Source: Arctopsyche grandis
Taxonomy: Eukaryota > Arthropoda > Insecta > Trichoptera > Hydropsychidae
Reading direction: 5' to 3'
Assembly: GCF_051622035.1 (NCBI RefSeq)
Contig: NC_135364.1
Coordinates: 1,817,001 to 1,881,000 of the forward strand
Length of the DNA stretch: 64,000 bases
Position numbers and translations under genes: made by a program. Shown here in pieces: positions 1 through 13,200 of the stretch. The notes beneath the pieces were generated by a model, which made no database searches, was not told where the DNA came from, and was given only the letters and a program-made list of their open reading frames with translations. The number at the start of each line of letters is the position of its first letter. The first letter of the stretch is position 1.

Positions 1-749
1 GTCCAAAAAATTTATTATGTTTCCCTCAATTAACCAATAATATTGTCAAGGAATTATTATATTTGTATTATATTGTCAAGGAATTATATTTATGCTCGGT
101 TTCTTTTAATTACAATAATTATGTGCAACTGAAAATTTTAAAGTTCTTTCATTTCTTCTTTTGTTAAGTAATATCAATTTTACCAGAGCGTACATTTCTT
201 TAAAAGAAGAAAATGAAACAGGATAAAATTAAAATTTAATTTTAAAAAATAACTATGATAAAAATAATAGCGCAAAGCGATATATTTTCAAAAACATGTA
301 AAAAGATTAATATTTGTTACATATTTGAATTTCACATTAAAATGAATATATTGTGTGTAAATGTATAATATATGAGCCGCTATATTATAAAGTGGCGGAA
401 GTCCAATTTTCAATTACAAAAATACTATTTCTGTTTGACTTGACTTCTATTGAGTTGATACGTCCAGAATCTTGGAAAAGCAGAATAAATGTATTGCAGG
501 CCACCAGTATTTTTAAATATTGTTAAACGTAAATCAATATATGTATTTAATGTTTTGCGAGATATATCTCGCAATGAATAAAAGTGAAGTAATGCCATTT
601 TCAATTATAACGGCTCATATAATAATATTTGTTTTTGGGAAACAAATTGTAATTGCAGACGACTTGATTTGAAAACAAATTAAAAATGTCGAAAATTAGG
701 AATATTAATCTTTATTAGCTTAAAATAATTCTTTGGTAATGAAATAAAG

Positions 750-1735
750 AGTATATTTAAATATTAATATCATTACTATGTTAAGAACACTTCTTCAGCG
801 TATATAGTATATATGGGTGTATTATAAATTATTTTTAGGGATTTATTTTGTATTACTTGGAGCTTGGAAAGGTTAGTATTCGAGGCGTTATTCCATACAG
901 GTGAAGCATAGGTTAATAATGGTTATATGAGCGCGCGATATAATTTTATTTTATTTAGCGTTGATAAAGAACTATGGCGATTAAATATTGGATATATTGA
1001 GGATATACCCCGCATCGCCTTGCATTTCGCTGCCTCAATGTGAGGTGCCCATCTCATTCTTTTATCAAACGTTACTCCTAAATATTTTATTACTGACTGC
1101 CATTTCAGACTTTCTCCAGAGGGGATTTTCAGATCTGAACTTGGCTTATGCTTTCTAACACTAAAGAATATGGCGTCTGTTTTGGTTTGATTAATTTGAA
1201 TTTTCCACTTAGTGAAGTGTTCAGTCATTGTTTTAATTGCAAATTCAAGATTTTTAAGAATAGTGTCTGGTTTTTTGCTACTTGTGAAGCAAGCTGTATC
1301 ATCTGCATATAGGGCTATGTGACAGTTTTTTGGAATAGGTATGTCATTTATAGATATGGAGAACAAGAGTGGGCCAAGCAAGCTCCCCTGCGGAACGCCA
1401 GCTGCGATTATTTTTGGAGACGATAATTCATTATTTACGCTAACCACTAGCTTTCTACGAGTTAAGTACGATTTGATGATGAGAATTAGGTAGTTTGGTA
1501 TTTTTTTGTCGAGACATACCATTCCGGTACTTCTCTTCATATTAAAGTTCTTCGTCACGTGTTCAGTTAGTCTTGTTAGTTGTTGGGTCGTGGAATGTCC
1601 AGTGCGAAATCCAAATTGTTCATTTATTAATTTCTTATTTACGACTTTAAGTAAACGAGTGTAGATTATTTTTTCCAGAATTTTTGAAAGCGTGCAAAAC
1701 AATTGTAATAATTTATCATATATATTCATCACATC
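750..1735 (-). mobile_element. Jockey-like non-LTR retrotransposon fragment, 5'-truncated (copy 1)
   Basis: On the minus strand this encodes part of a reverse transcriptase and the region after it. Visible motifs are FGFRTGHSTTQQL, AGVPQGSLLGPLLF, the catalytic ALYADDTACF and YLGVTFDKRMRW. Translation runs 1732 to 923 and stops at a nonsense codon (RALI then stop) where copy 2 reads on (RALILPLLTYASPVW). About 19 codons around EKAFDTVWHDG are deleted compared with copy 2. The upstream endonuclease and ORF1 are missing, which is the usual result of incomplete reverse transcription. It lies in the 5' flank of gene A and is dead. Gene C lacks it in the matching flank, so it inserted before the A/B duplication but after the split from C. 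The borders are approximate. Confidence 0.85.
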
Positions 1736-1992
1736 AAAAACAGGATCATAAGACTTTCGGTGCAGGTATGAAGAATCGTTATGTTTATAGATCGATTTCT
1801 CATTAATGGTTTGTTATCAATGTTGTTTGAAGCAGTGTGGTTCGATAGCAATTTCTTACAACTTCAATTGGCGGCTAGTTCTTGACTCGGTGACACGTTT
1901 TTGTGATAATTTATTATCATCGACAATTTCTTTTCTATTCCTATATCGTTTTAGTACCGCATTAAATTTATTATACAAAATTCTACACAAAA

Positions 1993-4900
1993 ATGTCCGA
2001 ATTCAATGATGTTAACGATCGACATGCAAAAACTATTTTAAAGCGAATGTTTGGCATTTACAAAGAAAAGATGTTGTATAATATCGATTTGGTAGTCGGC
2101 AATAACAAGTTGGTACATTTTATTTACATATATGGTAATTGTCTATATAATATAATAGTACATATTTGAATCAAACGACTTTTTCAGATTCCCAGTGCAC
2201 AAGTTGATACTCGTTACGAATGGCGATTTTTTCGAAAGTAGAATAAATAATACAACCACTGAAATCATTTTGGAAGACACTGATGATATAACCGCGGAGT
2301 CTGTCAAAAAGACAATTAAGTTCTTCTACTTCGGTGAAATTGGTAATTACATATGTAGATCAAAAGAAACCGTGTGTTTTTAAAACATTTAAATACATTG
2401 ATATCCATGGCTTGTATATAGGATTGTAATATAGGTTGTAATATAGGATTGTAAATAGGTTTTTGAGCTCTTTTTCCTATTATGCTTTAGATTGACATTA
2501 GAATAATATAATACTGTGATTACTAACCAAATTAAATTAAATTGTAAAATAGAAAATGATCAGTAGATCAGTAGCTATTAAAATAGATATAAGATGTATT
2601 GTGAATATAATTTCGTAAGAATAAAAAGCATTTAAAAATCAAAAAAATATCCTTGGCTAAATGTTCATTTCAGACTTGCAACTACATCAAGCTGTGAACA
2701 TAATCAAATTCTCCAAAATGATTCAGGTGCGTGAACTCGAAGAATACTGTTTGGCGTACCTCGAAAAAATAAGACACAATAAGAATGCCATTTTCATTGA
2801 AGATTTCGCCAAACAACATGGATATTTACGATTACTCGAGCAAACAAAAGCTTATATTGCGAAGAACTATTTAAAGGTACGCCTTTATGTTATTGATTTA
2901 TATGACATATGATTTGGCATATTGTATTTTGTATCATGGATATCATGGATATAACCACAAAAGCTTTTTCGACTATGTTTGTCATAATATTATCCAAAAA
3001 TCCGATTGGTATGCAGATAATCCAAGAAGATGAATTCCTCAATATGAGTTGTGAACGACTGGGTGAACTTTTACAGTCGGATGATTTAAATGTAGCAAGA
3101 GAAGAGCGCGTGTTTCAAGGATTGAAGATTTGGGTGCAAAATAACTACGAGCCTCGGAAAAAGCATTTAGATACCCTGTTAAAATATATCAGATTACCTT
3201 TGTTACCCGTCCAGGTATTTCCTGCTTCGTGACAAATTTCATAGATAATTCAAATTCGTCTATATTTATTTATAATTTTCCAATGTGAATTTCTAATTTT
3301 TCAGTTTATATTAAACGAAGTGAAGCCACTCTGTTACGATTCATTAATCTGCTGTCAAATGCTGTTGGATACATTCGAATACCGACATAATCCAGAAAAA
3401 AGACCTCTATTACCTTTGCTAAATTCAAAACCTCGAAAATGCTGCCAACAAACTGTATTAATTGTAGGAGGAGAAGATAAAAGTGTATTTATCATATTTA
3501 TTTTCATTTCTTAAAATTACAAGTTAAAGTTTCATTAATAAAGTCCATTTTCAATTTAAGACTTCAGGTGAAATTGAAATATGCGATGCTAACACTGACA
3601 AATGGTCTACATATCATGATTTGGACAATAAAACTACTAATTTTGGGGCTGTCGTGTTAAATAACAAACTAATTACTATGGGTGGTGAATTTGGCGGCAA
3701 AACCACGAACAAGGTACCATTACATAGTTCGATTAATATGTAGCTTTGTGCTTTATTTTAAAATCTAAATCATATGTACGTATACAACGTGATCTATCAC
3801 GCAGATTCCACACATGTTCGTTGGCACAAAAATCAAGTAAATAGATATTTGTCTATTTTGATTAATGTGTGTGTTAAGGTTTAATGGTTAAATCTTGGTA
3901 ATGAATACATTGATTCGTTATTGTATACACTAACTTTTCGTCAAAGTATAAATGGTTTTCTGCGAGATATAATTTAACAATAAATTTCAGGGACAGGCGT
4001 GTTTGACAACTACTCTTGTCATGAGAAAGTTTGACAGTTACCTTCCAAACATAAATTATAAGCTCGATTCAAATTCAACTAATCAATTAAAGTACATGCA
4101 GGCCTTTTTACCTTCCGATGAGGAACCTCTTTTCACGCTTTTTTAATGTTTCACAACAATTACACGAGTAGATATTCGTGCGCATATAATCACAATCCAT
4201 ATTTAGCCATATTTACAATCTATATTTATATATTTGGCCAAAATGGGAAAATATTGTGTCCTTCTGAATGAAATAAAATATTCGAAAAAGGATTAGAAAG
4301 TATAATAACGAGAAGTGCGTTCCAGCATTTTCTTTTTTCAAAAATAGCCCTGACTGTATTTATCTAAATTTATGTAGATCTATAAGTGTAAAAAAATTAG
4401 AAAATACAAGAGTGTGAGTAATAATCAATATAACCATAATCATAAAGAGAATACTAGTTATAATTGAAGCAACTTATTATGCTAGACCAAAATAAGTTTC
4501 CGACCAAACTAGAGGGCCGATGATTACAAAATGATCTCGAAATTCGTAATATCCGAATAGGGTTTCATACAATTGAGGATTTTAAACGTTGATTGCCCAG
4601 ATCTAAATGAAACATTGTTTTAATATTTTGCCAATTTAAAGGTGTCTTGCTTTGATCTCGTCACAAAGGAAACAACAGAATTTCCGGCGATGCAACAAGA
4701 AAGGCGGTTATTTGCAGCCACCGTCAATGATGACCAAGTTTTCGTCATCGGAGGAAGGAATAATAAACAAATTTCGATGAATTCTGTGGAAAGGTTATTC
4801 TCTTGAGTCCAAAATCAATTTTTCTTTTCTTCTGTGTTTAACGACATAATCTACTTTTTGTTTCATTTTTTTTATCGGGTTGATTTTCTAACGGAAAATT

Positions 4901-7048
4901 AATATTTAATAATTCAAAAAAATACATTTTATTAGTTTAACTAATTTATTAACGTGATTTTCGTGACCTCATCTCATCTTTCAACCAGTGGCGAATCAAG
5001 TAAATGGGGGGCCCCAGGCGCATTTGAAAATTGAGGCCCCCCACTTCAGTAAAAATCGGAGTTTTCGTCATCGGAGGACAGAATAATGAAAAAGAATCGA
5101 TAAATTCCGTGGAAAGGTTATTTTTTTCAGTCAAAAATTAATTTTTCGTTCCTTTGGTATTTGACGGGATAATCTATTATTTGTTTAATTTTTTATTGGG
5201 TTGATTTTAAAACGGAAAATAAATATTAACACTTGCTTGCGGGCCAAATCGTAAATGCCCCATGAATGAAATGAAAACATGAATGTGGAAAGGTTATTTA
5301 CTTGATACCAATTTTTTTCCTTCAGTATTAAACGTGATAATCTATTGTTTGTTTCATTTTTTCATCGTGTCAATTTTCTAACGGAAAATTAATATTAATA
5401 ATCTAAAAAGAATAATTTAAAAATCAGAGGACGGAATAATAAAAATTAAACGATAAATTTCGTGGAAATGTTATTTTCTTAAGTCAAAATTTAATTTTTC
5501 TTTCCGTCGGTATTTAACGAGATAATCTATGTATTATTTGTTTCAATTTTTAACCTGGTTGATTTTCTAACGGAAAATTAGTATTAATAGTTAAAAAAAA
5601 TAATAATAAATAAATTTAACTAATTTACTAACGGGATTTTCGTGATCTGATTTTTCTTGACCTCGTCTTATCTTACAACCCGTTTCGATATCCTGCATTA
5701 CTGCTAGCACCCTCCCAAGTGAGGTTTAATTAAGATTTAGTTTAAGACCGTCAATTTATTTAAAATTCAATACTTCACCATTCACCTTCAAAAACATCTA
5801 AAAGACAATTGAGACAACCACGTGGAAATTCTAATTTTATCACTATATAAATGTTAATATTATATTCACAACAATAAAAGTTTCGAAAACAATTACACTA
5901 TTACGTGAAATAACGAGCTTTTTCGTTAATCATTTTGATTTCGATAGAATTTTGCACTCAGGATTCAGAATTATCTACGGTCCATTGTTTGCCAATCACT
6001 AAACTCAGTGTACAAATATTAATAAGAAAAATATTTATTTCAAAATCTAATAAGGGTAGTGCAATCCCTATCGTTCACATAAATATACTATACATTTGCA
6101 CAAATATTAAGAATATAAATAAATAATAAATTTGAACGAATACTCAATATTAATTTACATAAAATGCAAATAATGATGAAGTCGCAATGAAATTTTCCGG
6201 TTTTCATTTCAGGTATGATTTAGTTACGAATACGTGGACTAATGTGGCTCATATGTTGACGCCACGTTGTCATCCTGCAATAGCAGTCGTAGGCAAAGAA
6301 ATGTATGCCATCGGAGGTTTAGACGTTAGTGGTAATACATTAAACACAATGGAAATCTATGATACACAACAAGACAAATGGGCAGCAGCCCCACCAATGA
6401 AAGAAAAAAGAAGTAGTTGTGCAGTAAGAATTCATTGTTATATTTACGTATCCTATGTACAACAGATCGATTTGTATCAATCAGCTTTAAAGACAAACAC
6501 ATCATAATAAAGTCATCTTCGCTGAATACCATTTGTTTCAACTTACAGGCTGTCGCAATGGGAGACCACATTTACGCTATTGGAGGTTGTAACAATACAT
6601 CATCAGTTCTTAAATCAGTGGAGCGATTTGACATCAAGTCTAAAACCTGGACATCGGTGGCCAGTCTTCCTGAACCGAAGTATGGGCACAAAGCGATTGC
6701 TATCGACGAGAAAATCATTTGCGTCGGTGAGTTTCTCATTCATTTAAATACAGTACAAATTTATTTCATTACGTGTGATCGCTCTGAAAATTGTATCGTT
6801 TTATAAATAAGAATTGTTTCTTAATTTAATGTTAATATTAATCAATGTGTCTTTCAGGAGGTCAAAATTCAAAATCAGTGCTGAAATACGATCCAGGCAC
6901 AGACAAATGGACAGAACATGGATCAATTTCAGAACCGCGTTTCCGTTTTAATTTATTACTTACACATGTGCAGATAATGAAGAATGAAAAAATTATGAAA
7001 TGGATATTCGAAAAATACGTATCTTATTTCAATTTTACACAATTATAA
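1993..7048 (+). CDS. KLHL gene A: BTB-BACK-Kelch protein, 10 exons, 578 aa
   Basis: Exons: 1993-2108, 2188-2342, 2674-2876, 3017-3214, 3305-3484, 3561-3713, 4642-4793, 6213-6423, 6549-6726, 6858-7048. They join in frame with GT..AG introns and match the other copies exon by exon. The start is the conserved MSEFN. BTB is about residues 20-125 (KRMFGIY, NIDLVVGNNKFPVHKL), BACK about 130-240 (NIIKFSKMIQ, EEYCLAYLEK, LLKYIRLPLLP), then six Kelch repeats about 275-560 with double glycines in LIVGG, LITMGG, VFVIGG, MYAIGG, IYAIGG and IICVGG. By family knowledge it would be a Cullin-3 substrate adaptor; the target is unknown. Oddities: the stop used by its sisters (AATGAATAA) is changed to AATGAAAAA, adding about 20 residues; the exon 5 donor is weak (AGT|GTATTT), and an alternative pair using CTTCAG|GTG would also keep frame. 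Intron 7 holds copies of part of exon 7. Confidence 0.85.
2413..2646 (+). mobile_element. Short retroposon with poly-A tail in intron 2 of gene A
   Basis: This insert has the body shared with the elements at 12887, 39545 and 41112: it contains TTTGAGCTCTTTTTCCTATT and GATCAGTAGATCAGTAGCTA and ends AATAAAAAGCATTTAAAAATC plus A residues. It is flanked by a 12-base target duplication, ATATCCATGGCT (2401-2412) and ATATCCTTGGCT (2647-2658), with one mismatch. Gene B has the uninterrupted site (10614-10626). This copy has extra 5' sequence made of a repeated TAATATAGGATTG-like motif. I see no clear Pol III boxes, so it may be a SINE or a 5'-truncated LINE tail. Confidence 0.8.
5050..5480 (+). pseudogene. 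Partial duplicates of Kelch exon 7 inside intron 7 of gene A
   Basis: Downstream of the true exon 7 (4642-4793) its second half recurs at about 5058-5116 (GTTTTCGTCATCGGAGGACA through CCGTGGAAAG), then a fragment at about 5285-5300 (TGTGGAAAGGTTATTTACTT), then a more decayed copy at about 5430-5475. The block 5058-5250 matches gene F 54688-54900 far better than it matches gene A's own exon, including the shared phrase CTTGCTTGCGGGCCAAATCG, so it was copied from F or its ancestor. Without an acceptor and first half, none can act as a full exon. Confidence 0.7.
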
Positions 7049-8179
7049 ATAATTACACTGTTCGACACGAAAAATGGTTCAGAGACGAGATATGACTTTT
7101 TTATAGATCTATGCCCAATTAACACGAATCTGGTAATAAAAAATGTTGATTGGCTCGAGATTCGGAGATATATGTCAATTTCTCGTTTAAAATGAATATT
7201 GGAATCTATAGTCGGGTATTTTATCTTTCATTTGTAGTACTTTTGAGTTTTCAAATCCCTCTACGTAGACGTCCAGTTCAAATCAAAAGTCAAAGGTACG
7301 TATTTTCACTTAGGATTTTTTCCCACTGTTAATACTATTTTATATTGAGTATTTTTTAATCAAACATGTTTATTGGGATAGTGTTCTGGCCACACTATTT
7401 TTTGTTTTCGTTTAAAAGGATTAATTGAAAGTGTGCTGAATTTTAAATCGGTAAAATTGCGAGCTAAAAGCTCGTACTAGTATTAACTCGTATTTACACG
7501 AATCTGAATCTAATTAATAGGGATAATATATTAAATTGTCTTGATATGAGAATTAAATAAAATTCCAAATCATATTACGACTATTCATGTGGATTAATAA
7601 CAAAAATTCGTTTATTTTATCGAGGTAAGCCAGTTATCAATAGTGGAAATATGATTTTTCTAAGTATAATTTTATTTAATTGTCATATAAAGACAATTTA
7701 ATATATTATCCTCTGAAGCACGGGTTGGCAACCCGCGGCTAATCGAACAAGAGTAAACTGCCACTTCTGGTTGACAAATGTATACCAAATTTTATACATA
7801 ACTTTTTATTGAGCTAAAACTCTTAGATATGACATTTCAGTTCAATAAACTAAAAGGTTTCTGAGAAAAATATTTAAAAACCTCAATTCTCTAGCGTAAA
7901 AGTACTATTTCCGCATAAATAATGAAAATATGTGGTTTGCCAATTTTTCAAAGTTATTCATACGATCAGAATTCAACTCCATCACAACGTGTACTTTTAC
8001 AATTAAATACATGTACATATGTATGTAAATATACATGATAACATTATCATAATTTATTATCCCACATATCGCAACATATACGAATATTCATACAGCGGTT
8101 GTTGAAAAACAGTACATATTTATTCAATTGAATCATCGATAACATCGAATATAAGGTATACTATATTTACCAGTCGCAC
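7049..8179. other. Intergenic region between genes A and B
   Basis: No gene found. It contains the 3' flank shared with gene B, a CCACTTCTGGTTGACAAATG copy of the dispersed CTTCCGGTTTA repeat family near 7758, and TACATACATATG microsatellites near 8010. The last ~250 bases are the 5' flank of the next unit, also visible upstream of gene C (23120-23380). Confidence 0.5.
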
Positions 8180-8939
8180 GTCCAAAAAATTTATTATGTT
8201 TCCCTCAATTAGCCAATAATATTGTCAAGGAATTATTATATTTGTATTATATTGTCAAGGAATTATATTTATGCTCGGTTTCTTTTAATTACAATAATTA
8301 TGTGCAACTGAAAATTTTAAAGTTCTTTCATTTCTTCTTTTGTTAAGTAATATAAATTTTACCAGAGCGTACATTTCTTTAAAAGAAGAAAATGAAACAG
8401 GATACAATTTAAATTTAATTAAAAAAAAACTATGATAAAAATAATAGCGCAAAGCGATATATTTTCAAAAACATGTAAAATGATTAATATTTGTTACATA
8501 TTTGAATTTCACATTAAAATGAATATATTGTGTGTAAATGTATAATATATGAGCCGCTATATTATAAAGTGGCGGAAGCCCAATTTTCAATTACAAAAAT
8601 ACTATTTCTGTTTGACTTCTATTGAGTTGATACGTCCAGAATCTTGGAAAAGCAGAATAAATGTATTACAGGCCACCAGTATTTTTAAATATTGTTAAAC
8701 GTAAATCAATATATGTATTTAATGTTTTGCGAGATATTTCTCGCAATGAATAAGAGTGAAGTAATGCCACTTTCAATTATAACGGCTAATATAACGGCAA
8801 ATATAATAATATTTGTTTTTGGGAAACAAATTGTAATTGCAGACGACTTGATTTGAAAACAAACTAAAAATGTCGAAAATTAGGAATATTAATCTTTATT
8901 AGCTTAAAATAATTCTTTGGTAAATAAATAAATAGTATA

Positions 8940-9960
8940 TTTAAATATTAATATTATTACTATGTTAAGAACACTTCTTCAGCGTATATAGTATATATGG
9001 GTGTATTATAAATTATTTTTAGGGATTTATTTTGTATTACTTGGAGCTTGGAAAGGTTAGTATTCGAGGCGTTATTCCATACAGGTGAAGCATAGGTTAA
9101 TAATGGTAATATGAGCGCGCGATATAATTTTATATTATTTAGCGTTGATAAAGAACTATGGCGATTAAATATTGGATATATTGAGGATATACCCCGCATC
9201 GCCTTGCATTTCGCTGTCTCAATGTGAGGTGCCCATCTCATTCTTTTATCAAACGTTACTCCTAAATATTTTATTACTGACTGCCATTTCAGACTTTCTC
9301 CAGAGGGGATTTTCAGACCTGAACTTGGCTTATGCTTTCTAACACTAAAGAATATGGCGTCTGTTTTGGTTTGATTAATTTGAATTTTCCACTTAGTGAA
9401 GTGTTCAGTCATTGTTTTAATTTAAAATTCAATTTCAAGTGTCTGGTTTTTTGCTACTTTTGAAGCAAGCTGTATCATCTGCATATAGGGCTATGTGACA
9501 GTTTTTTGGAATAGGTATGTCATTTATATATATGGAGAACAAGAGTGGGCCAAGCAAGCTCCCCTGCGGAACGCCAGCTGCGATTATTTTTGGAGACGAT
9601 AATTCATTATTTACGCTAACCACTAGCTTTCTACGAGTTAAGTACGATTTGATGATGAGAATTAGGTAGTTTGGTATTTTGTTAATAAGGAGCTTATAAA
9701 TGAGTCCATCATGCCAAACCGTGTCAAAGGCCTTTTCTATGTCGAGACATACCATTCCGGTACTTCTCTTCATATTAAAGTTCTTCGTCACGTGTTCAGT
9801 TAGTCTTGTTAGTTGTTGGGTCGTGGAATGTCCAGTGCGAAATCCAAATTGTTCATTTATTAATTTCTTATTTACGACTTTAAGTAAACGAGTGTAGATT
9901 ATTTTTTCCAGAATTTTTGAAAGCGTGCAAAGTAATTGTCATAATTTATCATATATATTC
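8940..9960 (-). mobile_element. Jockey-like non-LTR retrotransposon fragment, 5'-truncated (copy 2)
   Basis: Same insertion as 750-1735, carried along by the duplication. On the minus strand, 9791-9435 encodes the reverse transcriptase part with IEKAFDTVWHDG, AGVPQGSLLGPLLF and LYADDTACF. After a ~20-base deletion the frame changes, and 9412-8960 encodes the rest through KWKIQINQTKTDAIFFS and YLGVTFDKRMRW to PLLTYASPVWNNAS and the C terminus. It keeps the block deleted in copy 1 but is itself frameshifted, so both are inactive. Confidence 0.85.
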
Positions 9961-10206
9961 ATCACATCAAAAACAGGATCATAAGACTTTCGTTATGTTA
10001 ATAGATCGATTTCTCATTAATGGTTTGTTATCAATGTTGTTTGAAGCAGTGTAGTTCGATAGCAATTTCTTAAAACTTCAATTGGCGGCTAGTTCTTGAC
10101 TCGGTGACACGTTTTTATGATAATTTATTATCATCGGCAGTTGCTTTTTTATTCCTATATCGTTTTAGTACCGCATTAAATTTATTATACAAAATTCTAC
10201 ACAAAA

Positions 10207-13200
10207 ATGTCCGAATTCAATGATGTTAACGATCGACATGCAAAAACTATTTTAAAGCGAATGTTTGGCATTTACAAAGAAAAGATGTTGTGTAATATCG
10301 ATTTGGTAGTTGGCAATAACAAGTTGGTACATTTTATTTACATATATGGTAATTGTCTATATAATATAATAGTACATAATTGAATCAAATGACTTTTTCA
10401 GATTCCCAGTGCACAAGTTGATACTCGTTACGAATGGCGATTTTTTCGAAAGTAGAATAAATGATACAACCACTGAAATCATTTTGGAAGACACTGACGA
10501 TATAACCGCGGAGTCTGTCAAAAAGACAATTAAGTTCTTCTACTTCGGTGAAATTGGTAATTACATATATAGATCAAAAGAAACCGTGTGTTTTTAAAAC
10601 ATTTAAATACATCAATATCCATGGCTAAATGTTCATTTCAGACTTCCAACTACATCAAGCTGTGAACATAATCAAATTCTCCAAAATGATTCAGGTGCGT
10701 GAACTCGAAGAATACTGTTTGGCGTACCTCGAAAAAATAAGACACAATAAGAATGCCATTTTCATTGAAGATTTCGCCAAACAACATGGATATTTACGAT
10801 TACTCGAGCAAACAAAAGCTTATATTGCGAAGAACTATTTAAAGGTACGCTTTTATGTTATTGATTTATATGACATATGATTTGGCATATTGTATTTTGT
10901 ATCATGGATATCATGGATATAACCACAAAAGCTTTTTCGACTATGTTTGTCATAATATTATCCAAAAATCCGATTGGTATGCAGATAATCCAAGAAGATG
11001 AATTCCTCAATATGAGTTGTGAACGACTGGGTGAACTTTTACAGTCGGATGATTTAAATGTAGCAAGAGAAGAGCGCGTGTTTCAAGGATTGAAGATTTG
11101 GGTGCAAAATAACTACGAGTCTCGGAAAAAGCATTTAGATACCCTGTTAAAATATATCAGATTACCTTTGTTACCCGTCCAGGTATTTCCTGCTTCGTGA
11201 CAAATTTCATAGATAATTCAAATTCGTCTATATTTATTTATTCCAAGGTGAATTTCTAAATTTTCAGTTTATATTAAATGAAGTGAAGCCACTCTGTTAC
11301 GATTCATTAATCTGCTGTCAAATGCTGTTGGATACATTCGAATACCAACATAATCCAGAAAAAAGACCTCTATTACCTTTGTTAAATTCAAAACCTCGAA
11401 AATGCTGCCAACAAACTGTATTAATTGTTGGAGGAGAAGATGAAAGTGTATTTATCATATTTATTTTCATTTCTTAAAATTATAAGTTAAAGTTTCATTA
11501 ATAAAGTCCATTTTCAATTTAAGACTTCAGGTGAAATTGAAATATGCTATGCTAACACTGACAAATGGTCTACATATCATAATTTGAACAATAAAACTGC
11601 TGGATTTGGGGCTGTCGTCTTGAATAACAAACTGATTACTATGGGTGGTGAAATTGACGGTCAAACCACGAACAAGGTACCATTCGTTCCATTAATAGTT
11701 TTTAGTTCCATTTAAAATCTAAATCACATGTATGTATGTACCTATTATACTGTATTTTCATTGTGGTGATTTATTCGGCTAGGGTCTACCGACCAATTCG
11801 AAAAGTGGACATTCGTGATATGTGATTTAAGTTTCATACGATTGAGTATTTAAACGTTTACCCAGATCCAATGAAATGCTATTTTTACATTTGCTAATTT
11901 CACAGGTGTCTTGCTTTGATCTCGTCGCTAAGGAAACAGCAGAATTGCAAGGGATGCAACAAGAAAGGCGATATTTTGCAGCCACCGTCATCGATGACCA
12001 AGTGTTCGTCATCGGAGGACGGAATAATAAAAATGAAACGATAAATTCCGTGGAAAGGTTATTTTCTTGAGTCAAAAATATTTTTTCCTTTCCTTCGGTA
12101 TTTAACGAGATAAACTATTATTTGTTTAATTACTCTATCTATGTACATACATAGTAGCAATAGAAGTTTTGTGATCATGCGAAAATTCAAACTCGAGATT
12201 TTGACTGATTGGAACTCGGAATCGATCACTGATCACGTTTTAATAATATAGAAAAATATGTGGGTGGGAAAAATATTTTTTTTGTTGCTCAGTGTAATTT
12301 AAAAAATATATATTTATTTAACTAATTTTTTAACGTGACTTTCGTGACCTCATCTCAAACTTACACCCCTTTCCGATATTCTGCACTTTGGATACTGCTC
12401 GCACCCTCCCAAGTAAGCTTTAATTAAGATTTATTTTAAGACCGTCATTTTATTTTAAATTCAATACTTCATCTTCAAAAACATCTAACAGACAAACCTC
12501 GTGAAAATTCTACTTTTATCACTAACTGATAATATGTATTATATTCATAGCAATAAATGTTTTGAAAACAATTCCACTATTGCACTATTGCGTTTATGTT
12601 TCAATTCCACTTTTGCGTTTATGATTCACTTCGATATCGATTCAGTATCTATTCCTATAGTCTTCCGATCGTTTTGATACTTTGCCATTTTGTGCGCTTT
12701 GGTCAACGATGGAAATTTAAATCGTTTCTGATAGTTCCACCGGGAAAAATAATTCCTAAATCAAATAGATTTCGATAAAATTTTTCACTCGGGATTCCAA
12801 ACGATCTACGGTCCATAGGTTGCCAACCATAAAAATATTTATTTCATATACTATGTATTGAGGGTGGTGCAATTCCCATCGTTCATTGTAAATAGGCTGT
12901 TGAGCTCTTTTTCCTATTATGCTGTACAATAACATTAGAATAATATAATACTATGATTACTAACAAAATTAAATTAAAATAGTAAAATAGAAAATGATCA
13001 GTAGATCAGTAGCTATTAAAATAGATATAAGATGTATTGTGAACATAATTTCGTAATAATAAAAAGCATTTAAAAATCAAAATTAAATTCCCATCGTTCA
13101 TATAAAAATACTATACATACTAAATTCGCAATTACATTTCATTTCAGGTATGATTTAATTACGAATACGTGGATTAATGTAACTCGTATGTTGACAGCAC

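Larger units (their letters stand above)
1..7720. repeat. First copy of ~8.2 kb tandem duplication unit (5' flank, antisense LINE, gene A)
   Basis: The first bases of the window recur almost unchanged from position 8180, and the match continues through the antisense LINE fragment, the gene and its 3' flank. For example, the motif GTTGATTGGCTCGAGATTCG occurs near 7143 and near 14588. The start codons of genes A and B are 8214 bases apart. The window begins inside the unit, so its left limit is not visible. Bases 1-750 hold no gene; they are AT-rich 5' flank also recognisable, more diverged, upstream of gene C (23360-23710). Confidence 0.85.

Noticed and set aside
1806-2009. 67-codon open frame just upstream of gene A
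   Set aside because: It overlaps the 5' UTR and start of gene A in another frame, and its equivalent before gene B is broken.
2661-3232. Exon 3 and exon 4 of KLHL genes as independent short genes starting MFISD or MIWHI
   Set aside because: The upstream residues are intron sequence before the acceptors; the shared exon structure over five copies shows they are internal exons.
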